64,000 nucleotides of DNA from Botryosphaeria dothidea. Taxonomy: Eukaryota; Ascomycota; Dothideomycetes; Botryosphaeriales; Botryosphaeriaceae. Under the pieces are notes generated by a model. The model did not search any database and was not told the origin of the DNA. It was given only the letters and a program-made list of their open reading frames with translations. Both the position numbers and the translations under genes were made by a program. The stretch spans positions 823,093 through 887,092 of the forward strand of contig WWBZ02000011.1 of assembly GCA_011503125.2 (NCBI GenBank). The letters are read 5' to 3'. Shown here piece by piece: positions 21,470-33,050 of this stretch (position 1 is its first letter; each line of letters starts with the position of its first letter).

Positions 21470-24400
21470 AGTAGCGAGAGTATCCTAGATCTTATTTTTA
21501 CTATATAGTGGCTAGAGGAGAGGATCCTTAGCTGCGGAGTTAGCTAGGAGCTCGAATCCTCCTCTAACTACCTATCTATCCTTACTACGCTTAATATCTT
21601 CTCTACCCCTATAGAACTACGCCCTCTAAGGCCCTAGTAGAAAAAAGTAGACTAGAATAGAACTAATTAGGTGCTTTAAATAAAGCTCGAATACCTTAGA
21701 GCAGCCTCTTTTAATACTAAAGTAGATCTAGACTACTTTACGGAACTACTCTAGGAGGTTATCTAAAGGATAATCTAGGAAACTATTCTAGTAGCGAGAC
21801 TCTTACCCTAGGCCTCTATATAATAGATAAAGAAGTATTCGAACCTAGTACTCTAGGCGAGAGTAGCTAGAAGAAAATAGACGGCTTATAATAAACGGAC
21901 CTTAGAGGGCGGAGAGACGAGGTAACGAAGCCGGTAAAGGTAGTAGGGGTAAAGTAATGCCGAAGTATAAGGGTGTAGTTTAAAGGGCGAGGGTACGAGG
22001 TGCGAGAGACGAGGGGCGAGGAACGAGAGACGAGGGAGGTAAGTAAGGTCTAATTTAAGGCGTACTAAGTTATACGCGAGGAATACTTATTACTAGACTA
22101 AAGAACTAACTATAAAGTAGAGGGGCGAGCTTTATATATATAAAGAACGAACTAAAATACTAGCTTCCTAATTTATAAGTAGGTAAGTCTAGATCTAGAT
22201 TTTAAATTAACGAAGGTAAACGAGAGGTAAGAGATCTAAGTAAGCTACGTTTATAACACGGCTATAAGGAGGGAGGAGGACTAGGTAGTATACTAAACTA
22301 TTACTAATAGTAAGAAGAGGTAGATTAGAAGAGATAGAATAAAAGTATAGCGTAGAATAGTAGCTAAGATTACCTTAGACCTATCTATACTCTAGAAGCT
22401 CTTAAAGTAGATAAGAATAAGGATACTAGAGCCTCTAGCTCTATCTTAGTTTCTACCCCTCTAGGAAGTAGATAGATAACTATACTACGATAACTAGTCT
22501 AAGATAGAAATCCTTATTAACTAGTTCTTCTCCTCTTCTAGGGCTACCGACCTCTTAGACCTAGATAGATATATATATCTAGTACTAGTAGAGATCCCCT
22601 AAGACCTCGCCGAAGAGTAGATTATCTATACTATTAAGAAGCTTCTCCTAGATAAGATACTAGGCCTAGATAAGATTATTAATAGGTTTCTAAAGTAGTA
22701 TACCTAGACACTAAGTAGACTACTTACTAGACTCTTCTAGGAATACCTCGTACTTATATACTATTCTAGATAGTTTAAAAGCTCTATTACCGTAGTCCTA
22801 AGAAAACTATAGAGGAATAACTATACTAAAGCTAAATTATTTAGGCCGATTACTCTACTTAATACGCTAGGAAAGCTACTTAAGAGGATTATAGTAGATA
22901 GAATCTCCTAGGCTACTAAAGTATACGGCCTACTCCCTAATATATAGATAGGAGCTAGGAGAAACAGGTCCGTAGTAGTAGCTCTCGACCTACTTATAGA
23001 ATAGATCTATACTATCTAGGTATAAGATCTAGGGCTAGTAGCTTTAGTCCTTAGCCTAGATATCTTAGGAGTATATAACTACGTATTCTATAGAAGGATT
23101 CTCTATAATATAAGGATAGTAAGACTCCCGGAATAGATAGAAAGATTTACTTAATCCTTTCTATAGGACCGTACTACTTAGCTATCCTTCGGAGACTTTA
23201 CTAGTCTACTAATCTAGACCTTAACCGGGATTCCCTAGGGATTCTTACTATCTCCGATCCTCTACCTATTCTTTACCTCTAACCTACTTATATAGCTACG
23301 TAGGGGTAATACCTTCCCCCTTAGATTCGTCGATAATACTAATATTCTAACCTTTAGTAGATCTATAGAATAAAACTATAGGATACTAGAGGGCGTATAT
23401 TAAATTTACGAGCGCTGGGCAGCTACCTACGGGTTAGCTTTCTCGCCCGATAAGTATTACCTTATTTATTTTATAAGAAAACTAAGAAGATTTAATATAG
23501 TAGCAGAGATCCGTATCCCTAGATTTACTAGATGCCTAGAGCCTATAATTAAGATTCTAGGAGTCTACGTAGACAATAAGCTTAGATAGGGACCCTATAT
23601 TAGGGAAACAGGAGCTAAGGCAATTAAATAGTATATATCTCTCTCTAGACTCGCAGCATCTACCTAGGGAGCTTCATTTACTAAAGCCCGCTATATCTAT
23701 ATAGCTGTAGTAAGACTAGTCATGACCTACGGCTGTAGGGTATAGCACGTCCTAGAGGGAACCCTAGGGTGGAGAAAGACAGCCACCCAGCCACTGTAGA
23801 AGATTCAAAACCAGTGCCTACGCACCATCTCAGGGGCATACAAGTCAACCAGCACACAAACTTTAGAGCACGAGACGGGGATTTCCCTACTCTCACTCTA
23901 CCTGGACGAACTGGCGCTAGCCTAGACTATTAGATCTAGGGATGGCCTAGTAGCAATAGTGGTAGAGGACACTTGCCAGAGCATTAAAGAGATAGCCCGG
24001 GCTATACTAGGCACTAGAGGCACAGCCGGCCTAGCCAGAAGAACTCTACTTAGAGAAAGAGCAATAGCCCTCCTTAACTACTGCCCCCCTACCTACTAGA
24101 GTCTTCCGGAGCGAATAAGACTACGCATAGTATATAGGAACAAGTAGAAGAAGAGATGGATAAAGTTTACTAGCCAAGGAAGGCAAGATAAGCTAGTAGC
24201 CCAAAGCACACAGTAGAACCCAAAGATTCGACAAATTCACAGCGAACTGTCTAAGCCACAGAGCACACTCGCCACTCTACTGCGTACTAAGCATATTAGA
24301 CTAGAGGACTTCCTCTCTAGGCGCAAGGTGCCAGGACACCCTAGCCCTACCTATCCATGCGGCTGGCATAGACAAACCCCAAAGCATATCCTCCTCTTCT

Positions 24401-24874
24401 GCCCCTACTCCTAATAGGGTAGGGCACAGATACTCCAAAGGGCAGGGACCACGGACTACGATTCCCTCCTCTTAATAAAAAAGGGGATTAAAGTAGCAAC
24501 AGACTGGTTCTTACACCTAGGGCTGCTTAAGCAATTCAGCCTGGTAAGGGAACTAATCTAGGAGGATAACCAGGAAGAGGAACCAGGAGGACCACCAGGA
24601 CCACCAGGACCACTAGGACCACCAGGACCCGGACAACTACGAGGATAAGGACTGAAGGGATAGGTCTAGTAGGTGAATATAGGGCTGCTATAGCAGCCGC
24701 TACTGGTAAGAAGGAAAAACAAGAACTAGTATAGGATAGCATGCCTAGAGAGAGAGGAGGGGTTTTTGCCAGGCGAAAAGGTTTTCCCCCTCGTGTAAAA
24801 TAACTATAGATAGCCAGCCCCGCATGGACCCGTAAGGGAGCTATATCGGGAAGAAATGAATTTATCTATCTATC

Positions 24875-24888
24875 TATCATTGTCTATC
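24875..24888 (+). repeat. right copy of 14-bp LINE target-site duplication
   Basis: TATCATTGTCTATC follows the (TATC)n tail; the permease frame resumes in phase right after it. Confidence 0.88.
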
Positions 24889-24977
24889 TCTTCAACATTG
24901 CTAGTTGGAAGGTTTGGAAGGGGACGAAGAAGGTTGAGTTGACAAGTATGGATTTAAGCTCTGGGAGGTTGGAGTAA

Positions 24978-25870
24978 TAAAAAACAAGAGTTGAAGTATC
25001 GCCTTGCTCCGAGCACTTCGATTTTCCCCACATAGTGGAATTCACGAGTGTTCGCATATCGGGCTACTTACCTGAGTATCACGAATGCCCAGGTGCTTGT
25101 CGGCCGAGACTTTGCCGGCTCGATGACTGTGCAAATTCCTTCTACTTGAATTTATATCCTCCTAACTTTTTTATTTGCAACTTGACTATATTATTTCGGG
25201 TTCGTAGGCCAGGGAGAAACTAATTTCGAATTCGTGCAGCCTTACAAAAGAAGCCCGGAAGACGACAGGCTGTCGGAGCAAGCGCAGACTTCGATTTCCG
25301 TACAACGGTGCAGCGGTCAACTTTGCATGATTACCCACCCGTCAAAGAGCTTGGGCCACGCGTTAGATAAGCATTTTCCCACAAAAGGCTTTTCTCTTCC
25401 CATGTTCTTCCTGTTCTTGAAGGAATCCAAGCCATTAATGTTCCGCATTTTATTGTGAGAAGCTCCATTGTAGTATTTGTTTTTGAAGTGGCGTTATTCC
25501 TTCAAATTTTTATACCCAAACCACTATCAGAAAAGCATGGAGTCTCCCACTGTAATTGCAGGTAGAAGCGCGAGGGAAAGCTCGTCTTTACGGATAAAAG
25601 TGGGTTTCTCGAGAGTGCCAAGAATAAGCTGCATACCGCCCTGTCACTATTGTTTACCCGACAGCCTGTCAGTGTTGCCTTAAGCCCCGATGAGCCCCAT
25701 ACTACATACACAGCAGGCCGTATTGTGCGAGTTCGCATACGCACGAGTTCCACGTGCTGTTCAAGGATAGTCCGTCCGGCTGCAGCCTTGTGCTGCTTCT
25801 CACAAATGCCGAAGGCTCGCCGCCTCAGCAATGTTTTTCCAGTCCAGATAATTTCAACATACTGACGAAC
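24978..25870. other. intergenic region
   Basis: About 0.9 kb between the permease stop and the next start. Short open frames here have no family resemblance. No repeat or RNA gene recognised; it presumably holds the promoter of the 841-aa gene. Confidence 0.5.
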
Positions 25871-28443
25871 ATGATGCAGCACCGACCGAGCATTTCATCA
25901 ATATCAGTTAACAGTCATAATGACCCACAAGAAGCACCCGAAATCAGAACTTCATCCAACACACACGGCCACGCACCTTCTCATTCCGCGGCCTCGAATC
26001 TCACGGACCCTACACAGGCTCAACCAGAGCGCAAGTCCTTGTTGAGCAGTCAAGACAGCACAGAGCCAGAAGAGGCATCCTCCGCGAAATTGGCTTCAGG
26101 TCGAACAGTGGCTACAAGACTTGGTAGCTTCGTGATGGTCACCAATGTTTTCGCTTGGATACTCCTCCTCGCCGCAGTGGCAGCCATCAGCTTCCTCTGG
26201 TTCGGAGGAGACGCAAACTCTAATTGGCGCCGTGTGATGATCGAAGGCTGGATCGGCCGAGCGGTCACACTATCATCCCTTGCCATCCGCCTCGCAGTTG
26301 TCACACAAGCCGGAGCTGCCGTAGCCATGCTCGCCAGCATATCGATAGAAGCCAAGAGCGGCGTGGCTCTACTGGAAGTGCCGGCTCTGTCCATAGCCCG
26401 ATACACAAATACGGGCCCGATCATGTCTACAGTCACATTTTGGAGAAACCGGAACGTCCCAATCTTCCTCGCGGTGGCTTTTCTAGCCTGCACTACCTTG
26501 GCGTCCCAGTTCACATCGACACTCTTGCTTTGGGATGTCCGGAGCGGGAGTGTGCTTGGCTTCCCCACGCAGAAAAACTTGGCTGTGGGAATCGGACTGG
26601 AGGATTTCATTGACGATTTCTCTAAGCTCTTGGTGATCAGTCCGAATTACTTCACGTCGCCCCCGACGGACTTCCCCACGTTTGCAGAGTGGTCCGAGGA
26701 GCCCGCAACACTTCCTGAGCATATCTCAGACACGGGCGCCACCGTACGCGCACTCCTTCCTATCGTCAACGAGAACGATCGTGCTGGGGTTATGGATTAC
26801 AACGGCACTGCATCTTTATTCGATGCGAGAGTGGTCTGCATGAGGCCGAACTTCACCAATTGGAAGTTCACCATGGGCGAGAAAAACGCCAGAGGGAACT
26901 ACGTGCCCTACGGATTCAAAGGAAACCTGGCATTGTCGGACGACATCCCTGAAAGCGTTGCTGAAGTATTACGCGTGAATGGGACAACCCCTTTCCACTG
27001 CACGCTGGACGAATTGGTCACTCTGGAAGGCGGGCGCGCCTTCAAAGTGTGTGTACCATCCAGCAGTGTCGCAGCCGGTGGCTTGACTAGCCGGATTGAT
27101 CCAACACAAAATAACACCCTGGATTACAGGTACAAAGACCCGTTCACGTCTTCGAGCGGATGGGGGGCCGCTATCAACGGCTCCAAAAGAGGCTGGGAAA
27201 TCGATGTGGGGCACATGGTTCTCTTATTCGATGCCGAAGCTCCTGTGAACGCAACAAATCTGGCGAGCCTGATTGAATCGTTTCCGGATTTTGTGGCAGA
27301 GGGAAGTGGTGTTTGGATGGACTACACTTCGACCTCACGACCCGATAACGGGACACGGGTAAGGGTAACGGCATGCTATGACGCTACGGAAGTATCTCAA
27401 TCTCTGGTTGAAACTTTATTTGGAGCTAATTGCTATGACAGGTATCATCAATGGTTCCAGACACGTCTCGTTCATATCCAAGAATTCAACATCAGGGCAT
27501 CCAGCAAAGCAAATCACTCTGAGCCAGCTAATTCATGGGACCCCCAGAGCCGAAGTTTTGACACAAGAGGACTACGCGAGCAACTTGGCGCATCATCAAG
27601 ACCAATGAACCTGAGTGAACGAGGAGTCATGGATCTGGATATGGGAAGGGTGGACGCGGCCATCAAGCAATACGCCTCTGAATTCTCACGAAACATGTCG
27701 GGGCCAGTGACCGATCCGAACACAGAGTGGCGAGTAACTCTCGACAGTCCGTCCGACGCCTTCCCTTTACTGAGCCCCAGTATCAAGAGACACTAACACC
27801 TCGAATCTCCTACACAGACCCACAAACCTCTCTGGGCGGGTATAATTTCTCCTCCGCATCGCCGACCTACAGTTTCCTGAACGATCTACTATGGAGCCCG
27901 CACGGTCTCGACGAACGTCAGTTGGAAATCTCGATCCCGTGCCGGAACTGCACGATCGGCCAGTCTACCAGCTCGATGAACACACTACTGGACGTGTCGG
28001 TGGTCACGTTGCCCCCCGTGCTGAACTCCATCATCGCGGACATCATTGAAGAGACGGACGACCCAGCGCTTGCCTGGCAGGCTTTGACGACCTCCGCGCT
28101 GCGCTCTGCGTACTACGACTGGCTTCCTACTTTCACGACCAACAGCACCGCCACCACGACGTCACTTATCCCTTGCCAGCTTCCGCGCCATAATCGAGGT
28201 TTCTTCATCGTCATTGCAGACCTCGTCTTGCATGCTTTGCTTGTGATCGGGGTGTTCGTCTGGTTCTGCAAGGCAACGCGGTACATGATGATCAACGACG
28301 CCTGGCATGTCGTCGCTCATCTCAAGGACCGAGACATCAATGAGGCGCTGGCGGGCGTGACTGTGGCGAATGATCGCGCTGTCACGAGCATGATTAGGAG
28401 CTCGAAGGAGCTGAGGAAGAGGAGGATGAGGTTTAGCAGTTAA
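25871..28443 (+). CDS. large fungal membrane protein of unknown function
   Basis: Exons 25871-27733 and 27781-28443 are joined by a 47-nt intron (GTAACT...TTACTGAGCCCCAG). The product is 841 residues. Residues 1-86 are polar and cytosolic. Hydrophobic segments lie at about 87-110, 130-156 and 195-219 (VPIFLAVAFLACTTLA), then a long loop of about 540 residues with many N-glycosylation sequons (NGT, NAT, NNT, NHS, NMS) and paired Cys. A last helix is at about 762-784 (FFIVIADLVLHALLVIGVFV), followed by a basic tail. This architecture recurs in uncharacterised fungal plasma-membrane proteins (motifs TYSFLNDLLW, YYDWLP). The ATG at 25871 is the first in frame after the upstream stop region. No enzymatic motif seen. 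Confidence 0.78.
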
Positions 28444-29655
28444 TCGATTTTTTTCGTTTGCTCACTGGGTATGTATCATGCAATTGTGTGCTGTACAAGT
28501 CCATTTCCAAAATTATTGCAGAAATACCCTCAATGTAGAAGATTGAATGACTCGTCGGGATGCAAGTGCTCTCGATTCTCCATACACCTCGCTTTTCCTC
28601 GGTTCACTGAAGTCTCTACATGCGACACGCCTGGCAAAAACAGTGCGTACGCAATGCAACAATTCTAGTGGGCGAAAGAACGTATAAAGGGACCCGCGGA
28701 AGCCGCATGGCGGATGTTGACTGAAGGCTTCCCGGTTGGTGTGGCGCACAGACGGGGACGGCGCCTCACACGTACGCAAGAGGGTCGTGGCGTAGAGATT
28801 TTCAACGGGCCGGACGAACCGGAGAGCCTCACTGCGGCGGTATTTCAGTTTCGCGAAGCATTTGATGCCAAGTTTGACGGTTATTGGTTACTCGATATGT
28901 GCTGGTGCTGGAGCTTTTGCCGGCTCTCAACCTCGCAGAGATTTAATATTCATCAATCAGTACACCCTGAAATAAATAGTCGCTATTCAGATGACTGCCT
29001 TGGCTGACCATTCGCCGCACCATCGGGGTTTTGCCACGTTAATACTTGCCTTCAGCACTAATGTCTCAGCAAAAGCATCCCTTGGCCTTCCCGAATCGGG
29101 CCTCAGAATTTCCAAATCAGGCAACTGTCCGGGATCGTTCCACACGTTAATTCTCGTATTCTTCCTGTTTCCCTACGCTTTGCAGGATGTACCGGACCGC
29201 TCCATTGGTACCCTAACGCTCTAGTCTTAAGCCTCCATTATCCGCCTCGCGCGGCCTTTCTCCTTCGCGGACATTTTCCCCTTGTAGTTTCCGGATCCGA
29301 TGCCATCACTGAGGAAATAATACAGGCATAAACCACTTAATAAGCATGAATACAGGCACTCTTCGGGCTCTGGTCCTGTTTTGATCGCCATATATGGCCT
29401 GGAGGAAAGACTTGGCTCAAGGGAGATCCCATTTACTTGGTCAACACCACCAGATCACACGTTTGGTGCAAATAGTTCGGACGCCGTTGCGGACTCCGAA
29501 CTCCCATGATACCTGAACATCTGTTGCAGTAGTGATATCTCTGTGTCCAGTTGTAGAATATAAAAGCATTCGTCCTTCTCTATGGAATGAGAATCAACAA
29601 AGCCACTTGAGCTTCCATTTCCTCACATCACTCTTGTATTTCCACAACTACCAGT
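28444..29655. other. intergenic region with oxidase promoter
   Basis: About 1.2 kb without a supportable gene. It contains the TATA box for the downstream oxidase and no recognised repeat. Confidence 0.5.
29559..29566 (+). promoter_or_regulatory. TATA box upstream of FAD oxidase
   Basis: TATAAAAG, 90 bp before the ATG at 29656, in a suitable position for the core promoter. Confidence 0.55.
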
Positions 29656-31267
29656 ATGCTTCTATGTTCGGTAACCCGGACTCTCGCCCTCACGACTTTG
29701 CTCTCGAGCAATGGTCTCTTTGCCTCAGCCACCCCTCAGAACAACGATGAAAACGCGTTGCTGCAGACTTGCCTCACGGACTCTGTTGGCGGAGACGCTA
29801 CTCGTGCCCAGTTCTCGTCCGGGGAGAACTTCAGCACTGAATACGTCAAACCATACAACCGCCAGTACCCGTACACCCCCTTCGCCGTAATGTACCCCAA
29901 AAACGCCGAAGAGGTGGGTGAGATGGTCAAGTGCGCATCGGAGAACAACCGCAAAGTTCAAGCGAGAAGTGGTGGTCACGATTATGTGAGCAAATGTACC
30001 ATTTCCCCCTTTTCGATTGTTTGTCTGATACTGACAACTCCTCATAGGCATCGGCGGCGCTGATGGAGCCGCAGTCATCGACCTCAAGAACCTCGACCAG
30101 TTCACTGTCGACGGAGACACTCACATCGCCACCATCGGCCCGGCCAATGGTCTCAAGGCCGTGGTGGAAGGGCTCCACAACAACGGAAAACGCATGATCC
30201 CCCACGGCACCTCCGCCACCGTGGGAATCGGAGGCCACACCACCGTCGGCGGCTTCGGGCCCGCCCCGCGGCGCGACGGCCTGACGCTGGACAGCCTGCG
30301 TCCAGTCGAAGTGGTCCTGGCCAACGGCACCGTCGTCCGCGCCTCCAGCTCCACCCACCCGGGCCTCTTCTGGGCGATGCGCGGCGCGGGCCAGTCCTTC
30401 GGCATCGCCACTTCATTCGAGTTCGACACCAAGCTGCAGCCGCCCAACGTCGTGACCTACCAGTACAACATCACCTCTTCCGACTCCGCCGTCCTCGCCG
30501 AGTCCCTCCAAGCCTGGCAGGCCCTCATCGCCGACCCAGCCCTGCCCCGCGACCTCTACACCTTCGTCATCCTCCAGGGCCCCACGCTCCTCGTGCGCGG
30601 CACCTTCCTCGGCACGCGCGCCGCCTTCGACGCCCTCCGCCTGCACGACCGCGTGCGCAACATCGCCGCGGCCGCCACCACCGTCTCCGACGCCTCCTGG
30701 CTCGACACCTACACCGCCACCTTCCGCTTCACCGACAACCTGCTCACCGACGCCTTCTTCGCCGCGCACACCGCCGCCGTCCCCGCCACCACCGTCTCCG
30801 ACGCCTCCTGGCTCGACACCTACACCGCCACCTTCCGCTTCACCGACAACCTGCTCACCGACGCCTTCTTCGCCGCGCACACCGCCGCCGTCCCCGCCGC
30901 CAACGACAGCCTGGCAGCCCTCATCACGCACCTGCGCGCGGGCAGCCCCGGCCCCGCCGCGCGCTGGTGGGTTCTCATCGACGCCACCGCGTTTCCGCAC
31001 CGCGGCGCGCTGTGCTACTTCCAGCTGTACGCCGCGAGCCAGGAGGCGCGGATCGGCGAGGAGGGGATGCGGTTCGCGGACGGGGCGGTGGAGGCGCTGC
31101 AGGCGGGGAGGTATGGCGTGTATGCGGGCTATCCGGATGCCGGGTTGGAGGAGCCGCAGAAGAAGTACTGGGCGGGGAATCTGGCGAGGCTGCAGGAGAT
31201 TAAGGGGGTGGTCGATCCGCGGGATGTGTTTTCGACGGGGCACGGGGTCAAGCCGGCGAGGGGTTGA
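29656..31267 (+). CDS. secreted FAD-linked oxidoreductase (berberine-bridge-enzyme-like)
   Basis: Exons 29656-29995 and 30048-31267 (52-nt intron, GTACCA...TACTGAC...CATAG) give 519 residues. A signal peptide is likely (MLLCSVTRTLALTTLLSSN). The FAD-binding domain shows YPYTPFAVMYPKNAEEV, RSGGHDY (His108, the expected 8-alpha flavin attachment), IGGADGAAVIDL, IPHGTSATVGIGGH and PGLFWAMRGAGQSFGI. Ser replaces the Cys that forms the second flavin bond in bicovalent members, so attachment is probably through His only. The BBE motif is near the C-terminus: KYWAGNLARLQEIK...DPRDVF. An exact 37-residue duplication sits in the substrate domain (residues about 323-396) and may impair folding. Substrate unknown; relatives oxidise alcohols, sugars or secondary metabolites. 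Confidence 0.85.
30674..30895 (+). repeat. exact 111-bp in-frame tandem duplication in the oxidase gene
   Basis: Units 30674-30784 and 30785-30895 are identical base for base and each encode 37 residues beginning ATTVSDASWLDTYTATF. Confidence 0.95.
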
Positions 31268-31688
31268 GAAGGCAGAGACTGTATGCACTGAATCATGTTG
31301 AGATGATATCCGGGCAAACGGCCAAGGTAGCGGTCCTCGAATAATGCGTCATAGAATTTTCCGAATATGTATTGGGTCTTGGTACGAAAGGCCATTCCCT
31401 TTGCGTAAATGTGAACAGGTCAATCAACTAGGACTACGGTACTCTTATGGCTCCAAACTGCAAATAACTTCAAAGCCATGCTACACATCCCTCGGCCAAG
31501 CGTCTCTCTTTAGACTACTCACTCTTTTGATTCTTACATGTCTCTTCTCATACACTCTGTGCTCTTTACCTAAAGCCTTCTGATTCCTCGTTAGTAAAAC
31601 AAGTACCGGGAAAATGCGACTTTCGTTTTGGGTACATACCACATGATCAATTCTGGTATGCTTTCGGTCAACACAAGTCTATTCATCA
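31268..31688. other. intergenic region
   Basis: 420 bp between convergent genes; presumably both 3' UTRs. Nothing else recognised. Confidence 0.5.
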
Positions 31689-32632
31689 TTACTTGAATGG
31701 CCCCAGAATCCCTCGCACCCACTCATCGTAACTTGGCGGATTTTCCAGGTCAAATGTACCCCAAAGAAGCTTAGTATGCGTACTGCAATCTTTGAGTCTC
31801 TTCTTTATGAGTGCATCTGCACCTTTGTTCATCTGTAAGTTCCATGTTTTGATACTCGTCTGACCGTTCACAGTGTGTCCAGGATCAATCCGAAAGTTCC
31901 GATCGCTCCAAATCGTACGTTGAAGGTTTGGAATGATTTTCCTCAACTTATCGTAGATTTCCCTTCCGTCTTTTTCGAGTATCTTCTCCATGAGTCTAAG
32001 AGGTATCAAGATGTCCTTTCTTGGTGGTTTGGGGCCACCGTTGTTCGGGGGACCACTGCCACCTCCCAAGCCGTTTCCTGGGGGCGCAGCGTCCTTCCCA
32101 ACAGAGGTCAACTTGGAAGACTTATTGGACTTGCCATCCTTGTTCTCCTTGCACTCTCCCTTGTTCTGAGCCGGAGGTGCGTCAGTTGGATATGCAGTGT
32201 CGACTTTGGCAGAGGGAGAGAGCTGACATAAATTATTATCATGTTTAGCAACGCATATTGCATACTACAACCAGATGGCCAACTCACAAAGTAACATAGG
32301 GCTCCGGCGGCGACGGCGGTACCCGCCGCAATCGGTAATGCTACCGATAGTGCTTTTGAAAATGCCGTTGCCGTGGGTTTGGCTGCCACTGTCGTGGCTT
32401 CGGTAACCGGTGCTGCTAACGATGCCGATGTTGCCGATATTGCTGGTGCTACCACTGGTACTGGCACCACCGTTGCTGATGCTGTAGTCGTTGTTGCCAT
32501 TGATGCCGCTGCCCGGAATGCTCCATCTGCCACTGTGTTCTCGATCACACTTCCTGTTATCACTGCTGCTCCAAGTGCAGCTACCAACGCTTCCGCCTCT
32601 CCCAGCAAGACAAATGCAGGAAACGCCGCCAT
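31689..32632 (-). CDS. hypothetical protein with Ala/Val-rich N-terminal half
   Basis: Two exons, 32632-32288 and 32222-31689; the 65-nt intron (GTGAGT...ATGTCAG) is in phase, giving 292 residues. Residues 1-115 are Ala/Val/Thr-rich and weakly hydrophobic (FVLLGEAEALVAALGAAVI; later VALPIAAGTAVAAGALCYF), as in membrane-interacting or glycine-zipper-like regions. A Lys-rich spacer and a GNGLGGGSGPPNNGGPKPP linker follow. Then comes a compact, charged C-terminal domain: DGREIYDKLRKIIP, RTIWSDRNFRIDPGH, LIKKRLKDCSTHTKLLWG, YDEWVRGILGPF. I do not recognise this domain. The modular layout (hydrophobic N-terminus, linker, small soluble domain) is notable but no activity can be assigned. Confidence 0.6.
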
Positions 32633-33050
32633 TTGGCGCTTGTTGTGTATATACAGGGGATTGACGGTCTAAAAAAACGTTATCGACAGAACGGCAATTG
32701 GTCGCTTCGAGTTGTAAAGCTTAGTATAAAGCGTGATGTTGATGTGTGAGTCGTAGGTAAAAGAGAGAAGTCGTTCGATCCGGAGACGCAAGGTGAGCCT
32801 ATAACTTCTTGGGCCCAGTTATAGATTCTGGCAGTGGGTATACGAACTGCGGAGAAATCAATGAAGTTAAAAGTTGGTAATCTTGGATCGGTAAATCACC
32901 GCGCGGCACCTTCCTCTCTGGGTATCTTGCATATTCTGCCACATGGCCATTTTTCATTGGTATCTTAGGAATAGACGACCTTTATTCATCGGCTGCCTGC
33001 GGCCGGAACGTCATAGAAAGCCAAAGATACCAGAACTTAGCATTATTTCC
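32633..33050. other. intergenic region
   Basis: About 420 bp upstream of the 292-aa gene, with TGTATATACA 10-20 bp before its ATG. No gene seen. Confidence 0.45.

Larger units (their letters stand above)
15106..24650 (+). pseudogene. LINE ORF2 (APE endonuclease, reverse transcriptase, C-terminal zinc motif), interrupted
   Basis: The first part, to 15667, covers the AP-type endonuclease start and the GDFNLHHP equivalent near 15525. After the gypsy element it resumes at 21475 with the end of the endonuclease, then the RT: PDKAPGLDKIINRF-like near 22640, and RFVDD(T)NI near 23325-23340 as the catalytic block. The C-terminus has a CGWH...H...CP zinc motif near 24358-24410 and a short GPP-repeat stretch (24580-24632). 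Many stops come from RIP. No RNase H domain was recognised. Confidence 0.75.
13605..24874 (+). mobile_element. Tad1-like non-LTR retrotransposon (LINE-1 of this window)
   Basis: Full-length copy: AAAAAAAC leader, ORF1, ORF2, and a 3' UTR ending in (TATC)n instead of poly(A). It is flanked by TATCATTGTCTATC at both sides and interrupted by a gypsy element at 15668-21469. The same 5' and 3' ends recur in the minus-strand copies between 36263 and 63619. RIP damage is uneven: 13605-14240 and 23700-24870 keep many CA/TG dinucleotides, while 21475-23650 is nearly all TA. Confidence 0.9.
11982..24977 (+). pseudogene. amino-acid permease gene split by a LINE insertion
   Basis: Exons 11982-12319, 12376-12526, 12582-13479 and 13533-13604, with the tail resuming at 24889-24977. 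Introns are 56, 55 and 53 nt, all GT-AG and in phase. The ancestral product is 515 residues. It shows the APC/YAT hallmarks: a cytosolic N-terminus ending KPRHVSMIAIAGAIGTGLII, about 12 membrane segments, FVDPALGYAACWNYFFKYA, FFGEAEFWMSAVKLL, GETPAPRKNVPKAIRQT, ANSDVYTGSRTLYGLAKDGQ and MTSYIGIIVYLFNIASWK. The LINE entered after codon VY of the last membrane segment and separates the final 30 residues. As it stands, the frame runs on into LINE ORF1 and stops at 13813. Substrate specificity cannot be read from the sequence. Confidence 0.85.

Noticed and set aside
24536..24742. Minus-strand 68-codon hydrophobic ORF, also present as 36991-37179(+) in LINE-B
   Set aside because: Antisense of the GPP repeats and 3' end of the LINE; conserved only because the LINE is. 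No start context or independent evidence.
28714..29007. 97-codon ORF between the membrane-protein gene and the oxidase
   Set aside because: No family resemblance, no splice structure, and normal chance length for this region.
30413..31288. 291-codon minus-strand open frame
   Set aside because: Low-complexity Gly/Val/Glu antisense of the oxidase; the duplicated 111-bp unit shows up in it as a repeated peptide only because of the sense gene.
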